A stretch of 64,000 bases of DNA from Ascaphus truei (lineage: Eukaryota; Chordata; Amphibia; Anura; Ascaphidae). This document shows positions 45,813 through 57,153 of the stretch, piece by piece. The translations under genes were made by a program, and so were the position numbers. The stretch covers positions 222,940,966 to 223,004,965 of the forward strand of contig CM071568.1 in the NCBI GenBank assembly GCA_036426205.1, read 5' to 3'. The notes under the pieces were generated by a model. The model made no database searches, was not told the DNA's origin, and was given only the letters and a program-made list of their open reading frames with translations. Positions within the stretch are counted from its first letter, which is position 1; every line of letters starts with the position of its first letter.

Positions 45813-46747
45813 ATGGCGACGAAAACAAAAAAAGCTCAGAACTCAGTCACAAAGTTCTTCACCCCTGCACCGTGCCAGGCAGAGCTATGCCCAGAGTCCC
45901 AATATGGCGCCGAAGAGCCTGAGCATGCGGCACTGAACGCGATCCAAGATCAGTTTGACCCAGAACAGCATGGACTTAATAAAGATTTTTTTGAATCCCT
46001 GTTCTTAAAGATGAGGAGAGGGGTACAAGAAGATATTGAGACGGCCCTGCAGGGCATCCGAGCTGACTTAGGTTCCCTCTCCAACAGAACAGATGAACTA
46101 GAGGCCAAAATGGACGGAGCCCTCAACACCTAGACAGCAACCCAAGACGAGGTGTCCAGATGCGGGGAAGCAATACAAGACCTGCAAAACATGCTGGAAG
46201 ACCTCGAAAATAGAGAGAGGAGACAGAACATCCGCCTCAGAAGCATCCCAGAGGCCCACGAGGACCTCCAAGCCTACCTACGCAAGATATTCCTGCAGTT
46301 GGTTCCAGGCCTCACCGAACACGAGCACCTGATGGACCGGGCACACCGAGCCCTGGGCCCAAAGCCGACAGACCAAACCGTCATAGAGACGTCGTGGTGA
46401 GACTCCACGCGTACACCACCAAGGAACGAATCATGGAGGCCGCCAGAGGTGTGCGCAGCATTCAAACAGAAGACGCAGACATTCAAATTTTCAAAGACCT
46501 TTCCTGGACCACAGTAATCAAAAGATGTGAAATGAAACCACTCACAAGCTATCTCCGCGACCAAGGGGTTAAGTACCGGTGGGGCTTCCCTTTCAAATTA
46601 GTGGTGCTCCGCAACGGGCGCCATTACACAAACTCAGCCCCTGAGGACTCTAGGGATTTCCTTAAAGCCCCCCCCCCCCCCCCGCATGAAAACCGCCCCC
46701 CGTGCCGCTGCAGGATCGGAGCCCTCGGATACACCCCGAGCATCTGA
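45813..46747 (+). pseudogene. L1 ORF1 RNA-binding protein
   Basis: ORF1p binds L1 RNA as a trimer and acts as a chaperone. The start MATKTKKAQNS at 45813 is chosen because it fits the family, though the frame is open from 45738. A polar N-terminus is followed by a coiled coil (ETALQGIRADLGSLSNRTDE, then an in-frame TAG at 46131, then CGEAIQDLQNMLEDLENRER). Next come the RRM-like NIRLRSIPE and MDRAHRALGPKP and, after a frameshift near 46395, VVRLHAYTTKERIMEAARG and the C-terminal domain (YRWGFPFKLVVLRNGRHYT). About 310 codons is a normal length. Confidence 0.85.
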
Positions 46748-47570
46748 ACGACTGACCATCTCCGCTGCCTCCTTAGAAGTAATGGCGGGCTCCTGATCTC
46801 CCACGCGGACGAGGAGTTGCCGATTATTCCTCTGCTGTTCAGCCGCCCCAGATGCCAGCAATCCCCACTGTCTTACCCGTGATGCCAAATACGGGAGCAA
46901 AGTCCTATCCTCCCCCTCCCTCCCCCCTTTCCCCTCCCCGTACCCTACCCCTATCTCTCCCCACCCTGGTCCCCCACTCACCACTTCCCCCTGTGGGACC
47001 ATCTCGTTGCCCCCTTCTGCTACCAACTCCTCCCAGAGGAACCTCCGCTCAGGCCCCAGGGCACCCCAAAGATGGCCGCCGTCGGACCTCCACGTCTCCT
47101 GACCCGCCCCAGCACTCTTGTGGGGGGGAGAAACTCAGCTGGGGATGATCTATACTTACCCAGCCCCCCCAGTCGTGGTCCCCCCTGATCCCCCCCTCCC
47201 ACCAAGCACCAAACCCAAGCCCCGGCCTCACTCCACCCCCAGCCTCTAACGCCAGAGGCCCTCCCCGGAATACCCCCACCCCGCCCTACCCTCCTAGGAA
47301 GTCCCGCTACTCACCCACCGGATCCAGCTTTGCAAAGAGGGCCCCCCTCCCGTGGATTGGAGCCACCTCTGCAGCTGCCCCCCGTCGGATCGCACTTGAC
47401 CCCACCCAGATGCGGGTCCTGTACCCAGGTTCCAGATGCGCCGCACGCTGAAAGGAATCGTGGCCGAGCTCTCAACCTCAGTTTCTAAGCATCCCCAGAA
47501 CCCTGCTTGGACCAGAAGCACTTTCTCACCAGGGACTGCTAACCTTTGCCCCCACTATAACGAACTACGG
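46748..47570 (+). other. Proline/cytosine-rich inter-ORF spacer
   Basis: The stretch is C-rich with long Pro/Ser-rich frames on both strands. The N-terminal endonuclease residues (HN and QET motifs) seen in the first L1 were not found here, so this part of ORF2 is diverged or lost. Confidence 0.5.
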
Positions 47571-47578
47571 CGGTCAGG

Positions 47579-50500
47579 TTGTATGCATACATCTTGGACT
47601 TCCACAACATCCCCCCGTGCCAGGTCCCATATGCCCCTACAAAGATAACAAGAGACCCAGAGGGGAGATACTTGCTCCTACAGGGCACCCTGTCGGGATC
47701 CCCCATCTCTATCATAAATGTATATGCCCCCAACAAAAATCAAGTCCAATTTCTCCAGAACCTACTCGACTCTCTGGACCAAACCATTCTTTCTTCACTA
47801 CTAGTGGTCGGAGATTTTAACATGGTCCTCTCCCCAGACCACGACAAATCCACACTGCCCACAACCCCTCACACTGCCCAAACATAGAAAAAGGCCAAAC
47901 AATTCAGAGAAATTTTACAAAATTTCTCCCTTACGGATATCTGGAGGACCCAGCACGTGGGTCAGAGGGACTACACGTTCTTTTCAGCTTCGCATCAGTC
48001 TTACTCGTGGATTGACTACTTTCTAGGTACCAATAATGTTCTCCAGGCATCCTCCCATTCCAACATAGGTCCAATAACATGGTCTGATCATGCCCCTGTC
48101 GAATTAACCCTCTCTCTACCCTTCGTCAAAAGCTCCGCGTATAAATGGAAATTAAACGACTCCCTCCTCAACGACCCACAGGTAGTTAAGTCAATCAAAC
48201 AAAAACTAGCCTCATTCTTTCAAATAAATAGAGGATCCGTCTAAGCAGCAGCAATGCTCTGGGAAGCACACAACGCTACAATTAGAGTGGACCTTATTTC
48301 GCTAGCCTCCCACAAGAAAAAAATGAAACTTAAAACGCAAAAAGAGCTAACGGACAAGATCCTGCCCCTTGAGCAACAACATAAGAAGGCCCCCTCTAAA
48401 AGATTGTTCAGAACACTCGACAAAACAAGAGCGGAACTCAAACTATTGCAGCTCGAAGAGGTAGAGAGGGCGTTAATATGGACCAACCAAAGGTTCTATG
48501 ATAGGCGCAACAAGGCAGACAAACTCCTGGCCTCAAAACTTAGAGGCATAAAGGCAAAAGCCCAAATTACGAAAATCCGCACTAAAAGCGGCCAGATATC
48601 TTACATTGAAAAAGAAATTGCACAGGAGTTCGCAAAATTCTACGAGGATCTTTACAACCGCCACCCCCCGGCCAAGAGCAGGATAGTGCCGAAATAGCCA
48701 CGCAATACCTGGCCCAGTGCAACTTACCCTCCCTATCTGTCGAAGAGCTCGAGATCCTAAACCAAAAAATCTCACAGGAGGAATTGACCCAAGCCATAAG
48801 CTCCCTCAAAATAGCTAAGACACCGGGCCCAGACGGCTTCTCTAATGGCTATTACAAAAAATTCGCAGCATCCCTTTCCCCCTACCTATTAGACATGTTC
48901 AATTCCTTTCTGGAAGGTGAACTGATCCCAGGCACAATTTTAGCCGCCAACCTAGCTATCATCCATAAGGCCTTGCCCCCGCTGCATGCTGCAGCGTCCG
49001 CTGTGGCGGACGCTGCGCTCACCAGAGCCCTCCCCGCAACGGCGCCGGGCCCGCTGCGAGGGGGGACCGCAGCGCTCGCGCGAGAGCTACTCCTGCTCTC
49101 AATAGAATTGAGAGCAGGAACTCGCGTCGAGCGGCTAGGCACGCCCCCCGGCGGTTCAGCCAATGAGGGTGAACCTGCCGGGTGACGTCATGGCCGCGCC
49201 CCCGTCACTCCTCCGGCACGCCCCCCCCCCGGTCTCTGCTCCTGCAGTGAGCTGCAGACCGGGGAATCGCCGGAACGCGCAGCCGAAAGCGCGGGCGCGC
49301 ATTAGAGCGCCGTGACCGGGGCCTTAGCCTAAGGAAGGAAGGGACCCGCTACAATGCGGTAACTACAGACCAATCTCCCTGCTTAATACAGACCTCAAAC
49401 TCTTCAGCAAGATCTTAGCAAACAGGCTAAACCCGATTCTCCCCAGACTTATTCATATAGACCAAGTGCGATTTGTGTCAGGAAGACAGGCCTCTGACAA
49501 CACCCGCAAAATTATTGACATTATTGACCACGTGCATCTCAATAAGTTCCAAGCTATGATACTAAGCCTTGACGCCGAGAAGGCATTTGATCGGATCAAA
49601 TGGTCTTTCCTCGACCAAACTATGCTTAAATTTGGCTTCTCCGGCCCCTTTCTAGAGGGAGTTTGCGCCCTTTGCCAAAATCCCACCGCATACCTGAAAT
49701 TCACGGGTGGACAATCAAACCCAATCCCTATTAAAAATGGAACCTGACAGGGTTGCCCCCACTATTATTTGCTATCTCTATTGAACCACTGGCGGCCCAA
49801 ATCAGAGCCGAACCAAGCATCAAAGGCATCCCAATCGCAGATATATAGAATAAAAAATTTCCCTCTCCGCCGATGACGTAATATTGACCCTTGCCGATCC
49901 ACATATCTCCCTTCCCAATCTACAGAAACTATTAGACCAATTCAGCCTGGTCTCTGACTACAAAATAAACATGGATAAATCCAAAGCGCTTAACCTCTCC
50001 CTCCCAGACCCCCTGTGGAAACTACTACAGTCAAACTATAAATATAAATGGAACACCTCCCACATAAAATATCTAGGAATAAAAATAACTAACTCATATA
50101 GCTCCTTATATCAAACTAACTACCCGCCCCTATTCGACCAGATCAAAAGAGATCTAGACGCATGGAACACCCATCAGATCTCCTGCTTTGGTAGAATAGT
50201 GTCCACTAAAATGAATATCCTCCCCCGTTTACTCTATTATTTCCAAACTCTCCCAGTCTCAGTTCCGCTATCAGAATTACGGAACATTCAGTCTCATATT
50301 CTTCATTTCATATGGAAACAACGCAGACCTAGGGTTCCGAGGTCAGTGTTGCTGTCCTCAAAGACGAGAGGGGGACTGGGGGCAAAGGAAAATATGGCCT
50401 ATCTTCTTCCCCCTCCCAACTCGCCCCCATTTTCGGAAACCCAGAATTCCCGCCTGGGTGCTCCCGTAACCAATTACAGGACCTAGATATTAGAATGGTT

Positions 50501-50690
50501 GCAGACCTGCTGAAGAGTGACGAAGCTCTGTCCTTCCAAGAACTCAAAACTAAATTCTCCTCCCCAGACCTCCACATCTTCAAATTCCTACAGATAAGGC
50601 ACTTTCTGCGAGCTCTATCTCCAAATTCTAAATCCCCTGCGCAGACCAGATTCGAATCTCTCTGCCTAAAAGGCGAATATCAGAGAGTCA
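47579..50690 (+). pseudogene. L1 ORF2: endonuclease C-half and reverse transcriptase
   Basis: The endonuclease half shows SIINVYAPN, VVGDFNMVL, SWIDYFLG and ITWSDHAPVE (SDH kept). After in-frame stops at 47885 and 48242 comes the linker with WTNQRFYDRRNKADKLLA. The RT starts KTPGPDGFSNGYYKKF. Its IIHK segment is split by a MITE and continues NYRPISLLNTDLKLFSKILA, RQASDNTRKIIDII and LSLDAEKAFDRI. GTRQGC reads GT-stop-QGC and YADD reads SADD near 49872. Then come the thumb and ENMAY region, to about 50690. Confidence 0.85.
48969..49329. mobile_element. GC-rich MITE inside the L1 RT
   Basis: The L1 frame ATAAG is split and TAA (or TAAGG) is repeated at both borders (48966-48968 and 49330-49332). 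The ends GGCCTTGCCCC and, reversed, GGCTAAGGCCCC are imperfect inverted repeats. Inside is a perfect hairpin around TCCTGCTCTCAATAG/AATTGAGAGCAGGA and one TGACGTCA. A 3-bp TAA duplication and GG ends fit a Harbinger-type MITE. Confidence 0.7.
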
Positions 50691-51320
50691 GAAAAAGGGG
50701 GGGAAGGGAAACACAAAGTGATTGTGCCCCTAAAAGAATTCACTAAACTGCACACCACTAGGTATAAAAAGTAACTTTTAAGAAATTGACTTAAAACATA
50801 TATTACCAAAGACTGGTGTAACGTGAGTTAAAAATGAATTAAATCAGACGTATCTAGCATCTATGTAATCTAGTTTATAATTGTGATATCCCATTTAACC
50901 AGCTAATGATGGTGGGATGTAGAAGGCATAAGATGCTATAAGTCAGAGTGTTAACCCCTCTGGATCAGCTGTTAGACCAGATGGTAAATATATGAGGGCG
51001 GCGAGGCCAGATAAGTAATATTGGGAAAATATCCAATCCTCCTAATATAATCATTCCATTGAACAACTCTGCGATTGCTTTGCAGTCACGTAAAATACAT
51101 ATCCTGTGAGTAAAAAGACTGACACTCACAGCCACAGTATTCGTGAGTTCACAGCTTATACTCTGTGAGGACACATATACACAGAGATAGGGGGAATGAT
51201 AACAGTGCTCGCTGACTACATAGACTAGACAAATAGCCAGGCTTTGTGATTTGTACATACTGAACCAGGAACCTACAAACACTACATTAAAACAGCTCCA
51301 AATAGGAGACTGACAACATT

Positions 51321-51370
51321 GCACGTCCAACGCGCGTTTCCCTCCAGCAAAGGAGCTTCTTCAGGGACAA
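51321..51370 (-). ncRNA. Hammerhead-ribozyme-like motif
   Basis: On the reverse strand: stem I GUCC/GGAC, core CUGAAGA, an extra A, stem II with CUCC/GGAG and a 6-nt loop, GAAA, the palindrome ACGCGCGU and U at the cleavage position. The closing pair of stem II is G-G, so the fold is weaker than at 22.4 kb. Confidence 0.5.
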
Positions 51371-51439
51371 AATTTATAACGCGGTTTTCACGTGGCTCCC
51401 GTTTAAAAAAAAAAAAATTACATTTAAAAATTTTTTTTT

Positions 51440-52310
51440 TGCACACTGCACACACTGCTCACTGCACACACTGCTCACTGCACACTGCACACACTGCTCA
51501 CTGCACACACTGCTCACTGCACACTGCTCATTGCACACTGCACACACTGCTCACTGCACACACTGCTCACAGCACACACTGCTCACTGCACACTGCTCAC
51601 TGCACACTGCACACACTGCTCACTGCACACACTGCTCACTGCACACACTGCTCACTGCACACACTGCTCACAGCACACACTGCTCACAGCACACACTCTC
51701 ACTGCACACACTGCTCACACAGCTCACTGCACACACTCTCACTGCACACACTCTTACTGCACACACTGCACACAGCACACTGCACACACTCCCTGCACAC
51801 ACTGCTCACTGCACACGCTGCTCACTGCACACACTGCTCACTGCACACACTGCTCACTGCACACACTCTGACTGCACACTGCACACACTCTCACTGCACA
51901 CACTGCACACACTCCCTGCACACACTGCTCACTGCACACACTGCTCACTGCACACGCTCTCACTGCACACACTCTCACTGCACACACTGCTCACAGCACA
52001 CACTGCTCACAGCACACACTCTCACAGCACACACTGCTCACACAGCTCACTGCACACACTCTTACTGCACACACTGCACACAGCACACTGCACACACTGC
52101 TCACTGCACACGCTGCTCACTGCACACACTGCTCACTGCACACACTCTGACTGCACACTGCACACACTCTCACTGCACACACTGCACACACTCCCTGCAC
52201 ACAATGCTCACTGCACACACTGCTCACTGCACACACTCTCACTGCACACACTCTCACTGCACACACTCTCACTGCACACACTCTCACTCACACACACACA
52301 CACACATCCA
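51440..52310. repeat. CACTG satellite with higher-order structure
   Basis: Units of about 15-16 bp (CACACTGCTCACTG and variants such as CACACTCTCACTG) fill 0.9 kb. A block of about 300 bp with the same order of variants (CACAGCTCACTG, CTCTTACTG, CACAGCACACTG, CACGCTGCTC, CTCTGACTG, CTCCCTG) occurs twice, near 51700-51960 and 52020-52210. The His/Thr/Cys-rich ORFs of up to 386 codons are repeat translations. Confidence 0.95.
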
Positions 52311-52337
52311 TATACCCACACCCATACACACACACAT

Positions 52338-52384
<47 letters not shown>

Positions 52385-52386
52385 AC
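52311..52386. repeat. CA microsatellite
   Basis: CACA/CATA dinucleotide runs lie at the end of the satellite, just before the L1 resumes. Confidence 0.9.
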
Positions 52387-52930
52387 CTAAACCTACAAAT
52401 AGACCTTGAGGACTGGGAGGATGTCTGGGAAGCGCTTCCAAAACATCAATTTATTCCATCACAAAAGAAATATATATAAAATCCTTTTTCAGTTGTACCT
52501 GACCCCAAGCAGACGAGCCAGACTTTCCCCGGCACAACAGATTTGTGCTGGAGAGGATGTGGTCAAAGGGGTGCATGGCTTATATTTGGTGGTCATGCCC
52601 AGAGATCCAGAGGTTCTGACCAGGGTCCAGAGACTCTTGATTGAACCCTAGGACTGGAAATTCCCTTGGACCTCTGACGTTGTGTTGGGGAAACCATAGA
52701 GGACCTTCCTGCCCCACTAGCCAGGCTGATCTCGCTATCCTAACGGCCGCTAGATGCTCGTGTCGGCGGTGGCCTGGAAACAAATAAAGCTCCCTACAGG
52801 AGAACAATAGTGAACAGAATAGACACAGTTATGAGTATGGAAAGGCTCACGGCCATGTTGAAACAGAAAATGCCCCAATTCTACAAAACCTTGGAACCAT
52901 GCCTGGCTCGGGAGCCCCGTCTCTCCTAAA
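52387..52930 (+). pseudogene. L1 ORF2 C-terminal part, after the insertion
   Basis: The frame LNLQIDLEDWEDVWEALPKH continues into ILFQLYLTPSRRARL and, after frameshifts, the CCHC-like knuckle (LCWRGCGQ, AWLIFGGHAQ for CWRCG...H.WW.CP). The end is REPRLS followed by a stop near 52928. It matches the C-terminus of the first L1 in order. Confidence 0.75.
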
Positions 52931-53374
52931 GGTTTGGCCCAAAACCGGCCCCCAACGGTGCAGGAGGGATCGAGAACACCTCGAACCACTCCCACTACTC
53001 CCCCTCCTCCTTCTCCCTGCACCTCCCCCCTCTCTTTCTCCTTTTCTTCCCACCTATCCCCCGTCCCTCGTTCCCCCCCGCTTTTTAAAAAAAAAAAGGA
53101 AAATGGTTTATTGGTTTACGTATACGTTTCGCAGTCATGTGCCTATGACTCCTTATTCTTTGTAAGAAATAAAGAAAACTTGGCGCCAAATGTTCGTAGG
53201 GAAAGTCCTGTTTCTTCAAAGAATCTCTAAATGCTTGACAGGCCATGAAACGAAAAGAGAAAAAACAAACACACATCATAGCGCACAACTGTTGGGTAAA
53301 TCAGTATACACTATGTACATATATAAAATAAATCAACTCGCTAGTTACAGCTCTTGCATCAGACCACTGCAACA

Positions 53375-54013
53375 TGTTGCAGATCTCCACGTGCCTCTAC
53401 TGAACAGAGGCAGCACAACAAAGAATGAACTCCTAACTTTAGGCAGTGCTGGTCTCTATATCACCTCCAGAAACACAGACACATTCTGGGTCACTAGGGT
53501 GGACACACAGCATGTTGCTTCTCCCTTGGACATATGACACCTTACAGGGTTTGAGGGCAAACCTCCATGATTGTTGCTGGCAATCCTGTATACTTGCCAG
53601 GTTTACTGCCAGCATGAGAAAGAGATGTGTACACCAATTTACACTGGTTACATTCTCCCCTGGTTGTAACCAACGGCCCGGCTGGGATCTAATTTGCGGA
53701 ACCTTCCTTCAGGTAGCACTGCAAAACCACAACAATACACATTACAGTACATACTTTTCATCATAAACATAAAATCATCCTACAGTAGAGTGTTACAACC
53801 AGGATTACTCTGAGGAGTATCCATTACTGGTACGACCATACCCTCTTAAGGTGGCCATTTGCACATTGCCACGGGGTTGAGAGCACAATGCTTGTGCACA
53901 CCCGGGGGTTTGAGGGCAAACCTCCATGATTGTTGCTGGCAATCCTGTATACTTGCCAGGTTTACTGCCAGCATGAGAAAGAGATGTGTACACCAATTTT
54001 ACACTTGGTTACA
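53375..54013 (-). mobile_element. 3' LTR of the reverse LTR element, with a tandem duplication
   Basis: On the reverse strand the LTR starts TGTAACC after a purine run (GGGGGAGAA) and matches the LTR at 57154-58013 up to about 53375, including a TATA-like ATATAG near 53458. The remaining part is absent. The LTR/internal junction occurs twice: at 54013 and again at 53652, in a duplicated unit of about 360 bp. Confidence 0.7.
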
Positions 54014-54171
54014 TTCTCCCCCTGGTGTAACCCAACGGCCCGGCTGGGATCTAAATTTGCGGAACCTTCCTTCAGGTAGCACTGCAAAACACAACAATAC
54101 ACATTACAGTACATATCTTTTCATCATAAACATAACAAATACATCCTAACGTAGATGTGTAACAACCAGGA

Positions 54172-54795
54172 TTACTCCCTGATGGAGTATCCATTACTGG
54201 TACTACCATACCCTCTTAAGGTGGCCTTCGCACAGGTGTCCACGGGGTTTAGAGCAGCAATGCTGTCACACTCGGGGTGACATACTGGACACCCACAATC
54301 AGCCCATAACTCTGGCCTGGATGCTAGTGGACTGAGAGGATCATGCCCGTACACTTCCTTCAGGCATCTCCTGGAGATGTAAGCTATATTTTCTGCTGTC
54401 TCATTATACCAATTCTCATCTGATGTTTCACGATCCCAATTTTCTATGGAACTATCAGAATCGCATTTTTCCTCCCCATCACTGGTCTCTTCACCAGAAC
54501 TAGACTCCCTCTCCTCATCAGTGGAATCCATCTCAAACTCAATTTCTCCCTCCCTTGGATGGTGGAAATAAAGTAACAACTTTTGGCGATCCCTGGCAAC
54601 TCTTGCCGACACTGGAGGTACATAGGGGGTTCCCCGGGCAATAGGCACAATATGAGCGACATTACCTAAATCCCCAGATGAAACTCCTGATGTCGCTGTG
54701 GACCTAGAATTGGACCCAATGCTCTTAGGCTTACACCTTACACTAACAGTACTATTGTTATCATTAGTGCTGGATGACATTCTTAGCATAGACAT
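54172..54795 (-). pseudogene. Acidic ORF of the LTR element, function unknown
   Basis: A 207-codon frame has a Ser/Thr/Asn-rich start, an acidic middle (STDEERESSSGEETSDGEE) and a CGCPVCHPECD Cys cluster near the end. Upstream, a second acidic frame (54783-55004) continues the same style, which suggests one frameshifted gene. It could be a gag-type structural protein. I do not recognise the family. The last residues (ATLRGYGSTSNGYS) are repeated in the tandem duplication at 53.8 kb. Confidence 0.45.
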
Positions 54796-55115
54796 TTCCC
54801 TCCCGATTCCTCATCAGAGGTAAAACACTCGCCCCAGTCCAAGTTTTCCCCAGTCCGTTCTTCAGAAGTGGCTCGGGACTCCCCAGACAACCCTTGGCTA
54901 GACTGGGACCCAGATGAGAAAGTGACAGGGGCAGGGGTTTTAACTATGGCCAGGGGTTGGGCATAGGGAAACACTGCCGGCATATGCAGGGTTACGACCC
55001 GCAACTTCTCGCTACCTTGCCCGGTACCATCGGACTGGCACTCCGGTTCACTCGTGTCCTTGTTCCATCCGGTTCCGCTGTGCCCACCGGAAATGATGTC
55101 CTGTATCTCGCGGGA

Positions 55116-56680
55116 CTAGCCGCCATCTTGCGTTGGGTTCCCCACCGGAACCTCTTCCTCCAGAACGACGTCCGCCGCCGGAAGTGATGGTTCTGCTCTC
55201 CACTCTGCCCGGGCCTGGGCCAGGCCTCTCTCCGCTGTTGCCACCACCGGCGCCTGGGGAGGGCAAGGGTATCGCTTACCGCTCCGTCGGCTAGGGGTGG
55301 GTCTTCCTCTGCCGTCCGCTCCGCCAGTCACCATGGCCGTGGGACTCCGCCTCTCAGGTTGTTTCTGCACCGGCGACACGAGACTCCGCTCTGCCGTGAC
55401 ACAGGTAAGTGCCGGTTCTTTTCCAGCACCGCTGCAGTGGTCCACCGGTAGGCGCATCACCACCGTCGTTGGGGTCGCTTGTTCCTCGTCCGAGGAGCCG
55501 AACTCCGACTCGGGGAGTGGCACTCCCGCAGGGGACCGACGGTGAGGTTCCAGGTTCTCACCGAGGTGGTAGGCCCCTTTTCCTCCATGCTCCGTGGAGA
55601 TCATTAGAAGCGATCCCCATTCTCCGGGACCGACAGGTCCTTTCTGGGCCGAGTGCGGGGCTTTGCCGTCAGCTTGGCTGTGTCCGCTCCCACCTCCACG
55701 GTCTGCCCTGGTACGAAGGGCTGCACGGCCCATAGATAGTGGATGCCACATTGGGGGCACCTAGCCGTTGTGCTGGCTTCTCCGCCCGGCAACCTGCACT
55801 GCATGCACAGGCACCGCAATGTCTCTTTGTCCCCAGCCTTGACTACCAGGAAGCCTCCTAGCAATGAATAGGGATATACCCCAATGTCCATCTCGCTCTT
55901 TGTAGTGCTGGTTACGGGAGACACTTTGCACAGTGGTCTCTCCTGTTCACCAGCTCCTTGCAACTGAGGGACAGGAAGCTCACATCCAGCTCCTCCCTCA
56001 GACAACTCGGGTCTCGCTTGGCAGAGATAGAGACCCCTCCCACTGGTGAATATTTGGGGAGGGTCCCACAGATTCACGTTATGGCCCATAATTGGCTCTG
56101 AGCCTGTCACAGTCCTGGAGGGTGCGGCCACAGCTTTCGCGCCACTACCCCCAACAGGGTGGGGTTCTCTCTTTGGCACCAATCCCGGCCAACTGTCTGC
56201 AACTTTTGCATTTGCAGAATTCTCTGCACTCGGCCCACGCGGTCTCCTAGGGAAGCGGGAGCCGCCATCTTTGTTTGCCTTGCCGATCTCTTTAGCAACT
56301 CAGGTAGCTTTTGATTTTTTGTACGTCGACTGGCAAGGAAATCCATCATTTTCCCCACACATTACGACAATGTCCTCCTCACTGTCCTCCAGGGTATCAA
56401 CCTGTGGTCCCAGGCAGGACCAAAATAGCGCGGCCACAGCCTTGGCGCCACTCCACAGCAGGCTCGCAAAAGTCGTTTCTGTAGCTTGCTCTTCTGCTGC
56501 GCACACACCACGTGCGCTCTCTCCATCCGCCTCCGTCCGCCATTTTGGACCTTCCGCACCGCGCGGATCCTCCATTCCTGCGGATGTCATTTCGTTGCTA
56601 TACTTGTGCTGATTGTACATGGAGCTCCTCTCTGCGGGGCAGCTGCCATACCGATACAACAAACATGCCTTGTGCACCAC
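55116..56680 (-). pseudogene. Cys-pair ORF(s) of the LTR element, function unknown
   Basis: Three overlapping reverse frames (56680-56300, 56182-55604, 55760-55116) appear to be parts of one broken gene. The middle frame has CLCMQCRLPGGEASTTARCP, ending CPQC, two Cys pairs resembling a zinc ribbon. The region is CpG-rich and all frames are open by composition, so the exact gene is uncertain. Confidence 0.35.
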
Positions 56681-57153
56681 CTTATGTACCTAATGTAGAT
56701 CTGACTCGTGTTTGCACTACCTCAGGCTAGGCTCACTCTTTCTGTGTCTGCTGTATCTCCTTCCTCCCAGTCTGTGCTCCCTTCGGTAAGTGGTCTGGAA
56801 TGGGCTAGAGTACTCTGGCTCCTCCATGCAGTACTTGGGCGTCTACCTACTGTTGGCTAGCCTAGCGCAGACCCTCTCCAGAATTCCTGACCTCATTAAC
56901 AAGCTATCCCTTTAGGCGTCCTACCACTAGCACTACCTCAAGGTGACTTGGCCAGCTATAGCCCGGCTCCAGACTCCCAACTCCTCTCAGGTTCCCAGGT
57001 CGTCCTTGCGGTCTGAAAACTCCATCAGCTCCCCTGACAACCCATGGGTTCCGTCCCAACACAGCACAAAGTGGCAGCATACACTCTCCCTGTTTCCCAG
57101 TGTGCCTAGCAAAAGCCTTTCCTGTTGACAGGTATCTAAGCAGCGCCTCCAAA

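Larger units (their letters stand above)
50745..52385. mobile_element. Insertion in the L1: PLE terminal repeat and satellite
   Basis: The L1 frame stops after RFESLCLKGEYQ and resumes at 52387 with LNLQIDLEDWEDVW, as expected from the first L1. The inserted 1.6 kb starts with a reverse PLE-type terminal region (50745 to about 51370) ending at a hammerhead-like motif, then an A/T-rich link and a CACTG satellite. No PLE protein is present. Confidence 0.65.
45665..53182 (+). mobile_element. L1-type LINE, second copy (near full length, with nested insertions)
   Basis: It contains a 5' UTR with TGACGTCA (45682-45689), ORF1, a long C-rich spacer, ORF2 and a 3' end with AATAAA near 53168. It is interrupted by a MITE (48969-49329) and by a PLE/satellite block (about 50745-52385). 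It sits in PLE copy 3b. It belongs to the same broad family as the first L1 but carries more stops, so it is older. Confidence 0.85.
54014..57153 (-). mobile_element. Internal region of the LTR element, no pol seen
   Basis: The 3.1-kb interior lies between the two LTRs. After the 5' LTR comes TTTGGAGGCGCTGCTTAG, a candidate primer-binding region. The 3' end has the polypurine run next to the LTR. Only gag-like or unknown ORFs occur. I found no protease, RT, RNase H or integrase motif, so the element looks non-autonomous or internally deleted. Confidence 0.65.

Noticed and set aside
51319..52479. ORFs of 386 and 284 codons rich in His, Thr and Cys
   Set aside because: They are open in several frames because the CACTG satellite lacks stop words. 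The composition is purely that of the repeat.
55048..56730. Forward-strand ORFs in the CpG-rich interior of the LTR element
   Set aside because: They mirror open reverse frames in GC-rich DNA, and element orientation from LTR signals is reverse.
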